From Pseudoprimorskyibacter insulae (lineage in GTDB: Bacteria; Pseudomonadota; Alphaproteobacteria; Rhodobacterales; Rhodobacteraceae), in contig NZ_OMOJ01000002.1 in assembly GCF_900302505.1 (NCBI RefSeq), positions 310,001 to 374,000 of the forward strand: DNA of 64,000 nucleotides, written 5' to 3'. Under the pieces are notes generated by a model that saw nothing but the letters and a program-made list of their open reading frames with translations, made no database searches and was not told the DNA's origin. The translations under genes and the position numbers were made by a program. Of the stretch, positions 43,156 to 51,600 are shown piece by piece (the first letter of the stretch is position 1; each line of letters begins with the position of its first letter).

Positions 43156-45204
43156 ATGCCCCGCGACCTGACGGCTGACGCGTTATTGCGCGATATCTTC
43201 GGCTTTGATGCCTTTCGCCCCGGACAGGGCGAAATCGTCGATGCCGTGGCGCAAGGGCGCAATGTCTTGGCCATCATGCCGACGGGCGGCGGGAAATCCC
43301 TGTGCTTTCAATTGCCTGCCTTGATCCGGTCCGGCGTGACCGTGGTTATCTCTCCGCTGATTGCCCTGATGCGCGATCAGGTGCGCGGATTGAGAGAGGC
43401 GGGCGTTGCCGCCGGGGCGCTGACCTCGGGCAACACCGAAGACGAAAACAACGCCGTTTGGGATCAACTGCACACGGGCCAGCTAAAGCTGCTGTACCTT
43501 GCGCCTGAACGGCTTGCCTCTAGCGGGACACAGCGGATGCTGGCGCAGGCGGGCGTTTCGCTGATCGCCGTGGATGAGGCGCATTGCGTCAGCCAGTGGG
43601 GCCATGATTTCCGCCCTGATTACCTGCGAATAGGCGAATTGCGCCGGGCGCTGGATGTGCCTTTGGCCGCGTTCACCGCGACGGCGGATGCCGAAACGCA
43701 GGACGAAATTGTGTCGCGCCTGTTCGACGGTCAGCAACCCCAAACCTTTCTGCGTGGCTTTGATCGGCCCAATATCCATCTGGCATTTGCCACCAAGGAC
43801 GGCCCGCGCGGTCAGATCCTTGATTTCGCGGCGGCCCGCAAAGGGCAATCGGGGATCGTCTATTGCGGCACCCGCGCCAAGACCGAAGGCATTGCGCAGG
43901 CATTGCGGCAAGACGGTCATGCGGCCTGCCACTATCACGGCGGGATGGAGGCAGACGACCGCCGCGCCGTCGAGGAACGCTTTGCCACCGAAGACGGGTT
44001 GATCGTTGTCGCCACGGTGGCCTTTGGCATGGGCGTGGACAAACCCGATATCCGCTGGGTCGCGCATGCCGATTTGCCCAAGTCGATTGAGGCTTATTAC
44101 CAGGAAATCGGCCGCGCGGGTCGCGACGGCGGCCCTGCCGAAACCATGACCCTGTTTGGCCCCGAAGACATCCGTCTACGCCGGTCGCAGATCGACGAAG
44201 GCGCGGCCCCGCCCGAACGGCGTATGGCCGACCACGGACGTCTAAACGCGCTGCTGGGTCTGGCCGAGTCGCTGGAATGCCGCCGCAAAACGCTGCTTGG
44301 CTATTTCGGCGAAACCGATACCACTTGCGGCAATTGCGATCTGTGTGACGCCCCGCCTGACACGTTCGATGGCACCGAGGCCGTGCGCAAAGCCCTGTCC
44401 GCCGCTTTGCGGACCGAAGAAAGCTTTGGCGCGGGTCACCTGATCGACATTCTGATGGGCAAAGCCACCGACAAGGTGCGGGACCGGGGGCATGACACGC
44501 TGCCGACCTTTGGCGTCGGTAAGGACCTGAGCAAACCGCAATGGCAGGCCGTGTTCCGCCAGATCATGGGCCATGACCTTATGCGCCCGGACCCGGAACG
44601 GCACGGGGCCTTGGTGATGACCGATGCCGCCCTGCCGATTCTGCGCGGCCAAGACAGCATCACCCTGCGCCGCGATAGCATCCGCAGCGCCAAGAACCGC
44701 CCGGCGGTCAAGGCGATGGTGTCCGACGAAGACGCGCCGCTGCTGTCGGCGCTCAAGGCCAAGCGGCGTGCCTTGGCCGAAGCCGCCCGCGCCCCGGCCT
44801 ATGTGATCTTCCCGGACAAGACCCTGATCGAAATGGCCGAAAAGCGCCCCGCGACCTTGGACGACATGGCCCGGATCAGCGGGGTTGGCGCGAAAAAGCT
44901 GGAACGCTACGGCGATGCCTTCCTGTCGGTGATCGTTGGGGCCACGCAGGACATGCACCCGACCCGGCGCAAATTGGCCGGGCGAGAGGCCGGAACGCTG
45001 TACGATCAGTTGATGGAAGCGCAGTCGCGCCTGATGCGCGGTGAGGCGGGATTGGATAAGCCGCTATCGTGTTCCGCGTCGCAATTGGCGCAGGTGGCGC
45101 AGCGGCGGCCGGGGTCGCTTGATGAAATAACGCGCCTTTTGGGGGAACGCCGCGCCGAACGGTTTGGCCCGGCGTTCCTGTCTTTGATCGAAGACCTGAC
45201 CTAG
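43156..45204 (+). CDS. recQ: ATP-dependent DNA helicase RecQ
   Basis: 3'-5' helicase in recombination and fork repair. 682 residues. Helicase motifs: FRPGQGEIVDA near 18, GGGKSLCFQLP near 44-54 (Walker A), AVDEAHCVSQWGHDFRPDYL near 141-160, ATVAFGMGVDKPDIRWV near 284 and GRAGRDGGPAE near 320. The zinc site of the RQC part is CGNCDLCDAPP near 392-402. Two HRDC-like domains follow (about 525-595 and 615-680); E. coli RecQ has one, but some alphaproteobacterial forms have more. Confidence 0.96.
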   Translation: MPRDLTADALLRDIFGFDAFRPGQGEIVDAVAQGRNVLAIMPTGGGKSLCFQLPALIRSGVTVVISPLIALMRDQVRGLREAGVAAGALTSGNTEDENNAVWDQLHTGQLKLLYLAPERLASSGTQRMLAQAGVSLIAVDEAHCVSQWGHDFRPDYLRIGELRRALDVPLAAFTATADAETQDEIVSRLFDGQQPQTFLRGFDRPNIHLAFATKDGPRGQILDFAAARKGQSGIVYCGTRAKTEGIAQALRQDGHAACHYHGGMEADDRRAVEERFATEDGLIVVATVAFGMGVDKPDIRWVAHADLPKSIEAYYQEIGRAGRDGGPAETMTLFGPEDIRLRRSQIDEGAAPPERRMADHGRLNALLGLAESLECRRKTLLGYFGETDTTCGNCDLCDAPPDTFDGTEAVRKALSAALRTEESFGAGHLIDILMGKATDKVRDRGHDTLPTFGVGKDLSKPQWQAVFRQIMGHDLMRPDPERHGALVMTDAALPILRGQDSITLRRDSIRSAKNRPAVKAMVSDEDAPLLSALKAKRRALAEAARAPAYVIFPDKTLIEMAEKRPATLDDMARISGVGAKKLERYGDAFLSVIVGATQDMHPTRRKLAGREAGTLYDQLMEAQSRLMRGEAGLDKPLSCSASQLAQVAQRRPGSLDEITRLLGERRAERFGPAFLSLIEDLT

Positions 45205-45214
45205 GTCTGTCGTC

Positions 45215-45466
45215 TTATTTCTTGATGTGCTTGTGCGGCACACACTTCAGATGGCCGTTGACGTAGGTCAGGAACTTGGCCGGGTCCGCGCATTTCAGAT
45301 AAGAATAGTGGCCGTTCATGTAGGACGTATAGGGCGCATAGCAGTTGTGCTTGTCGCAGCCCTTGTCCCACGGGTACGGCGTATAGGTGTTTTCCCAAGC
45401 CGCAGCGGCCCCGGCGAATTGCGTCAATGACATGGCCGATAGGGCGGCAATAGCGAAAATTTTCAT
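45215..45466 (-). CDS. Small secreted protein with four cysteines, unknown function
   Basis: 83 residues. A signal peptide (MKIFAIAALSAMSLTQFAGA, cleavage near residue 23, AAA-W) precedes a mature part of about 60 residues rich in Tyr, Pro, Lys and His. Cysteines lie in KGCDKHNC and in the repeated-looking pair HYSYLKCADP and GHLKCVPH, suggesting a two-disulfide fold or metal site. ATG at 45466 has AAGGAC upstream; an open frame upstream is not supported. Convergent with recQ, 10 bp apart. No family recognised. Confidence 0.7.
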   Translation of the reverse strand: MKIFAIAALSAMSLTQFAGAAAAWENTYTPYPWDKGCDKHNCYAPYTSYMNGHYSYLKCADPAKFLTYVNGHLKCVPHKHIKK

Positions 45467-45620
45467 GGTAATCGTCCTTAAAAATGATGATTGAACGCGA
45501 AAATCGTATCCAAATTCGCCCAGAAACAAAGCGATTCGGTCAATTGTGTCTTAATTGTGGCCGATCTGGACCTGTGCGCCCGGACAGACTACATCAACGG
45601 AAACAATTCGGAGGGACAGG

Positions 45621-46394
45621 ATGCTTGTGGTGATCTCACCGGCCAAACGGCTGGACTGGTCAGAGGTGGAAACCGCGCCGACTCAGCCTGATTTTCAGGA
45701 AGACGCGGTGCGTTTGGCCAAGACGGCCCGGAACCTGACCCTGACGCAGTTGAAATCGCTGATGGATCTGTCCGACGATCTGGCCCGCCTGAACCGCGAC
45801 CGGTTCAAATCGTTTGAGGCCGATCCCGCGGCAGAGGTCGTGCGCCCGGCGGCGCTGGCTTTTGCGGGGGACACCTATCAAGGGCTTGAGGCCGGATCTC
45901 TGGATGCCGATGAAATGGCTTGGGCGCAGGATCATTTGCGCATTCTGTCCGGACTATATGGCGTGTTGCGTCCGCTTGATGCCATTCAGGCCTATCGTCT
46001 GGAAATGGGCAGCCGTCTGAAAACCCGGCGCGGCGCATCGCTTTACGATTATTGGCGCGATTCCCTGTCCAAGGCCTTGCGATCGCAGGCCGAGGCGCTG
46101 GGCACAGATGTCTTGGTGAATTGCGCCAGTCAGGAATATTTCGGCGCGGTGCCGCTGAAACCGCTGGGCCTGCGGGTCATTACCCCGGTGTTCCTTGAGG
46201 ATAAGCCGGGCGGGCCGAAGATCGTCAGCTTCTTTGCCAAGAAGGCGCGGGGCAGCATGGCTCGTTATATTATTCAGCGCCGGTTGACGGACCCTGCGTC
46301 GCTGCTTGAATTCGACCTAGGCGGCTATGCCTATCGCCAGGATCTTTCCGAACCGGACAAGCCTGCGTTCGTCCGAGCCGAGCCCGCGACCTGA
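45621..46394 (+). CDS. yaaA: Peroxide stress protein YaaA
   Basis: 257 residues. Starts with the family signature [13 protein letters not shown] and carries [29 protein letters not shown] near 93-121 (key LRILSGLYG), LEMGSRLKT near 132 and [12 protein letters not shown] near 167-178. In E. coli YaaA lowers free iron and limits Fenton damage under H2O2, and it has a DNA-binding fold. GGAGGGACAGG stands before the ATG at 45621. Its last 64 bases overlap the convergent histidine kinase gene. Confidence 0.94.
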   Translation: MLVVISPAKRLDWSEVETAPTQPDFQEDAVRLAKTARNLTLTQLKSLMDLSDDLARLNRDRFKSFEADPAAEVVRPAALAFAGDTYQGLEAGSLDADEMAWAQDHLRILSGLYGVLRPLDAIQAYRLEMGSRLKTRRGASLYDYWRDSLSKALRSQAEALGTDVLVNCASQEYFGAVPLKPLGLRVITPVFLEDKPGGPKIVSFFAKKARGSMARYIIQRRLTDPASLLEFDLGGYAYRQDLSEPDKPAFVRAEPAT

Positions 46395-48568
46395 GCAGCG
46401 GGCGACCATCCCAGGTGATGGTCGATCTTGGCCAGCAAATCGGCCTTTCGCAGGGGTTTTGACAGGTAGTCATCCAGCCCTGCCGCAAGGATGCCATCGG
46501 CGTCACCGTCCAGCGCATGGGCGGTGACCGCAACGATGGGCGTGCCCGTATCGGGATCATATTCCCGGATCAACCTGGTTGCGGTTTTGCCGTCCATCTT
46601 GGGCATCGAGATATCCATGAATACAAGGTCGGGGGGGTCGGATTTGTACGAGGCGACCGCCTCAATCCCGTTTTTGACGAAGGTCACGTCAAAATCATTG
46701 AGCCGATCCCCCAGCATTTTACGGAAAACCAGTTGGTTTGTGGCGTTGTCTTCGGCCACCAAAAGGCGGGCCTTGCGCCGGTAAGGGGCTGCGGGCGCAA
46801 CGGGTTCCGGGGCTGGCCCGGCCCGGCGCCGACTGCTGAACAGGGTGGTCACCGGGGCGGGCATATTGGCCGTCGCGCGTTCAACCGCCGACAACAGCGC
46901 TGAGCGCAAAAGCGGTTTTTGCAGCAAGGTCAGATCGTCCAATTCGGGCGCGCGGCTTTGGGCGGCGTTTGTGCAGATGATAAGATGCGTGTCCGGCCAT
47001 TGCGCGCGGAACTGGCTGTATTCGGCATCTTTCGGGCCGCTGACGATGACCTGATCGACAATTGCAAAGGCCGGTTGCAGCGATGGGGCCTGATGGATTG
47101 AGGGCACACAGACCGGATCATAGCCGATTGCCTGAACCTGTTTCTTCAGGATCGCGCCAGACCATTCATCGGGATCGACAATCAGCACCTGGCCCTTTTC
47201 GGTGGTAGATGCCCCGCCAAGCGCGGGTTGTTCGCCGTCAATCGGCAGGGTCAGACGGAAGCCAAAGCACGATCCGACGTTTTCCTCGGAGGTGACCCAG
47301 ATTTCGCCGCCCATCATTTCGATCAGGCGGCGGGTGATTGCCAGGCCAAGCCCCGTGCCTTCGAACTGGCGATTGCGGTCGTCATCGACCTGATTGAATT
47401 CGCCGAAGATCAGGCTTTGCTTGTCTTGGGGGATGCCGATTCCGGTGTCTTCGACAGTCACGTGAATGGCGCAATTGCCATCGGCGCGATGTTCGCCAAC
47501 GATGCGGATCAGGACATGGCCCTTGGCGGTAAATTTGACCGCATTGCCAATCAGATTGGTCAGCACCTGCCGGAACCGCCCTGGATCGGCGACAAAGCGC
47601 GTGGGCAGGAACATGTCATAGTCGATCAACAGATCAAGGTTCTTTTCCCGCGCCATGGATTGCAGCAGCGTGACCACCTCATGCACGCATTTTTCCAGAT
47701 CGAAGGGTTCGGGATGCAGGTCCAGCCTGTCGGCCTCAATCTTGGAATAGTCCAGAACGTCATTGATGATCACCAAAAGCGCCTCACCCGAATTGCGGAT
47801 GGTTTCGACATAAAGCTGCTGTTCGTCGGTCAAATCGGTGTCGTTCAGCAGTTCGGACATGCCGACAACGCCGTTCATCGGCGTGCGGATTTCATGGCTC
47901 ATATTCGCGAGGAAGGCTGATTTGGCCCGGTTCGCGGCTTCGGCCTTGCTGCGGGCGTCGCGCAGTTTCTGTTCATATAGCACGCTGGATGTGATGTTCA
48001 GCGCAAGGCTGACCACGTCGCCGCCAATGCCGCGATGGTCGATCAGTTTGATGTATTGTTGGTTCCACAGCCGGATCACGACAGGTTCCGGCGCGGGGGC
48101 CTGCCAGCGTTTGATCATCCGGTTGCGCCATTCGGCGGGGCGTTCGCCTTCGCAATCAACGATGCCTTCTTCGGTCAGCAATTGCAGAATGCGGGGATAA
48201 GTGATGCCGGGCCGCGCCTCCTCCAACTCCTCAAACACGCCCAGATAGGCGTGATTGGCCGCGATCAGCATGTTGTTTTCATCAAAGATGGCAAAGCCGT
48301 CCTGAATGGTTTCGATGGATTGCCAAAGCCGCCGCTCCACCACCTCGATTCGTTGGTTGGCTGCGTTCAGGTCGGATTTGACCCGCTGATTTTCGGACCG
48401 GACATTCGCCACCTCAGCGCGGGTTTCGACGATTTCATGGCTGAGTTTCTGGGCATGTCGGCCCAGTTTTTTATTGGCGGAAAATAGCTCTGCCTGCTTC
48501 AGCTCAAGCAAGCGTTCTGCCGCCAATCGCGCCCTGCGTTCCTGCGCAAGTTTGTCTGCAAAGGTCAT
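46331..48568 (-). CDS. Hybrid sensor histidine kinase with PAS and two receiver domains
   Basis: 745 residues, no membrane segment, so a cytoplasmic sensor. Order: coiled coil (about 1-85), PAS-type domain (about 88-205; [20 protein letters not shown]), HisKA with phosphoacceptor His225 in [13 protein letters not shown], ATPase domain ([26 protein letters not shown]), a degenerate receiver (about 480-590; [18 protein letters not shown]) and a normal receiver (about 620-740) with Asp652 in [14 protein letters not shown] take the ATG at 48568 (GGAG upstream). The C-terminal ~20 residues are encoded in the overlap with yaaA. No response regulator gene adjoins. Divergent from the alpha-2-macroglobulin gene at 128 bp. 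Confidence 0.9.
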   Translation of the reverse strand: MTFADKLAQERRARLAAERLLELKQAELFSANKKLGRHAQKLSHEIVETRAEVANVRSENQRVKSDLNAANQRIEVVERRLWQSIETIQDGFAIFDENNMLIAANHAYLGVFEELEEARPGITYPRILQLLTEEGIVDCEGERPAEWRNRMIKRWQAPAPEPVVIRLWNQQYIKLIDHRGIGGDVVSLALNITSSVLYEQKLRDARSKAEAANRAKSAFLANMSHEIRTPMNGVVGMSELLNDTDLTDEQQLYVETIRNSGEALLVIINDVLDYSKIEADRLDLHPEPFDLEKCVHEVVTLLQSMAREKNLDLLIDYDMFLPTRFVADPGRFRQVLTNLIGNAVKFTAKGHVLIRIVGEHRADGNCAIHVTVEDTGIGIPQDKQSLIFGEFNQVDDDRNRQFEGTGLGLAITRRLIEMMGGEIWVTSEENVGSCFGFRLTLPIDGEQPALGGASTTEKGQVLIVDPDEWSGAILKKQVQAIGYDPVCVPSIHQAPSLQPAFAIVDQVIVSGPKDAEYSQFRAQWPDTHLIICTNAAQSRAPELDDLTLLQKPLLRSALLSAVERATANMPAPVTTLFSSRRRAGPAPEPVAPAAPYRRKARLLVAEDNATNQLVFRKMLGDRLNDFDVTFVKNGIEAVASYKSDPPDLVFMDISMPKMDGKTATRLIREYDPDTGTPIVAVTAHALDGDADGILAAGLDDYLSKPLRKADLLAKIDHHLGWSPAAQVAGSARTNAGLSGSERSWR

Positions 48569-48696
48569 CGTCCGCTCCGTCCTGTCAGGGGGACCGTGCC
48601 GTGTTTTGGTGAACATGTGTTTAAGATCGAAAAAGCCGAACCTTGCCCGACTCCTGCTGACATGGCAGCATGATCGCAATTGAGAGGGAGGCGATC

Positions 48697-51600
48697 ATGC
48701 TCCGCGTCATTTTTCTGATTTTAAGTGCTTGTTTGATGTCTGGTGCCGCTGCGGCGCAGGATTTGGTGCCCGACCGGCGGCTGATCGTTTCGCGAAACGT
48801 CGATTTCTACGGCTCGGACCTACAACCGATGTTCGACACCACGCTTCAGGCCTGCCGGACGGTTTGCATTGCCGATGATCGGTGCACGGCCTTTACCTTC
48901 AACACCAAATCGAACGCCTGTTTTCCCAAGACCGCCGTATCAGACCGCGTGCCATATGAGGGCGCGATCTCGGCCACGGTGATTGAGGTCGCAACTGCGC
49001 TGCAACAACAGGCGCAGACCCGGTGGCAGGGGCTGACGGATATTCCGGCCCGTTATGCCCAGACCGCCCGGAATGAGGCCGATCAGATCGGTTTGCGCCA
49101 TTCCGCAGGGGATTGGGCGGTGGACCGTCTGCTGGACGGTGCACGCGATCAGGAAAACGCCGGCAATGTGGTGAACGCGATGAACTGGATTGGCGCGGCG
49201 GTGGCGCAAACCGATGCAGCCGACCAATGGGTTGAATACGCCCGTCTGGCGCTGGCTTCGGCGGCCAGCGCAGCGCGCAGCGACGACCGCAACCGCTATC
49301 GCGAACGGGCGGTTGGGGCCGCGATCAACGGTTACTTGCGAGCAGCCGTTCCCGCCGGTCAGGTGCAAGCGCTGGCGCTATTGGCTGAGGCGCTAGAGGC
49401 CGATGAGAATGGCCGCGCCATGGTGCCGGTGCTGCGCCTGGCGCAGTCCTTGGGCGGTCGGGCCGATGTCGACCAAATGCTGGATCGCGCGATAGCCAAA
49501 TACGGGTTCCGCATCACCGAACATGAGGTCGAGTCGAACACGGCCGATCCTCGGATCTGCGCTGTGTTTTCCGAGGATCTGATCACCTCGGGGCAGGATT
49601 ACACGCCATTCGTGCGCGTGCCGGATGCCACCATCGCGGTTGAGGCTGAACAGCGCCGGATTTGCCTGACCGGCCTGCGCCATGGTGACCGTTATACCGT
49701 GACCTTCCGCCGGGGCCTGCCATCCAAAGCGGGCGAGGCGCTGATCAAGGACGTGCCGCTGACAGTCTATGTGCCGGACCGTGCGCCCTCGGTTGCCTTT
49801 TCGGGTCGGGCCTATGTTCTGCCGAAAACCTCGGACGCTGGGATTCCGATTGAGACGGTCAACCTGACCCGCGTGAACCTGACCTTGCGCCGGGTGAGTG
49901 ACCGCAATCTGCTGCGCGCGGTGCAGGACGACTATTTCGGGCGGCCGCTGTCCTATTGGCAGGAACAGTATTTCAGCGAAGAAATCGCCGAGGATGTCTG
50001 GTCCGGCATTGGAGAGGTGCAGAACCAGCTGAACCAAACCATGGTCACCCGTCTGCCGATGGGGCAGGCGATCCGTGACCTGCCAGCCGGGGTCTATGCG
50101 CTGACGGCCTTGGCCGACGGGCAAGACCCATATGACGATCCGGGCGCAACGCAGTGGTTTGTGCTGTCTGACATCGGTCTGACCACGATGGCAGGCAATG
50201 ACGGGTTGCATGTCTTTGCCCGCCACCTGACCGACGCGACAGAATTCGAAGGGCTGACTGTATCGCTGTTGTCCAAGGCAAACCGCGTTCTGGGAACGGC
50301 CCAGACCGATGCGCGGGGCTATGCGGTGTTTGATCCGGGCCTGATGCGCGGTACGGCGGGGGCTGCCCCTGCGATGGTCATGGCCGAGGCCGGGCAGGAT
50401 GATTTCGCCTTTCTGTCGCTAACCGACCCGGCCTTTGATCTGTCTGATCGCGGGGTAGAAGGCCGCGCGCCCGCCGGGCCGGTGGATGTGTTTGTCTCAA
50501 CCGACCGGGGTGCCTATCGCGCGGGCGAACGTGTTCGGGCCACCGCGCTGGTGCGTGATCCGCGTGTGGCGGCGGTGAATGACCTGCCGCTGACTGCGAT
50601 CCTGACCCGACCTGATGGCGTAGAATACAGCCGCCATATCAGCCAAACCCCGGTTGCCGGAGGCCATGTGTTCGACATGCCGATTGCGCCCACGGCGGCG
50701 CGGGGCAAATGGACCTTGGCGCTGTTCGCGGATCTGGATGCGGCGGCCTTGGCCACCCAAAGCTTTCTGGTCGAAGATTTCATCCCCGAACGGATCGATT
50801 TTGATTTGGCCTTGCCGGATGGCCTGATCAACCCGCTTAGCACGCCTGATCTGACCATCGATGTGCGCTATCTGTTTGGCGCTCCGGGCGCGGCCCTGCC
50901 AGTTGAGGGCGAGGTCCGCTTGGTGTCTTTGACGGCGCTGCCGGACCTTCCGGGATATCGCTTTGGCCAACACGACGCGGCCCAAAGCGCCCGCGTGAAA
51001 TCCCTGACCGGCCCGATTGAAACTGATTCTGAGGGCAAGGCATCCGTTGCGCTGATCCTGCCTGAGGCGGACGGCCCCGCCCAGCCGCATCAGGCTGAGG
51101 TGTTCGTGCGCGTTTCCGAAGGGTCGGCCCGCCCGGTGGAACGGCGGATCGAACGGCTGGTCGCCCCGTCCGGCCCGGTGATCGGGATCAAGCCGCTGGC
51201 CGATGGCGTGGTACCCGAAGGCACAACCGCGCAGTTCGAAGTGATGGGCTTTGGCCCGTCGCTGGACCCGCAACCTATGCAGGCTGTTTGGACGCTCAAT
51301 CGCGTGCGCACCCAGTATCAGTGGTATCAGGAATACGGCAATTGGCGATGGGAGCCGATCACCACCCGCACCCGCGTTGCGGGCGGCGACGTGACGCTTG
51401 GCGCGCAGCCCGTGACGGTATCGGGCCAAGTGGAGTGGGGAAGCTATGAGTTGTTGGTTGAATCCGCCGACGGCCCCTATGCCGTCAGTTCGGTCGGCTT
51501 CTACGCCGGGTGGTATGCGCCTGCCGATACATCGGCCACGCCCGACACGTTGGAATTGTCGCTGGACAAGCCGAAATACCAAAGCGGCGACACGGCGACC

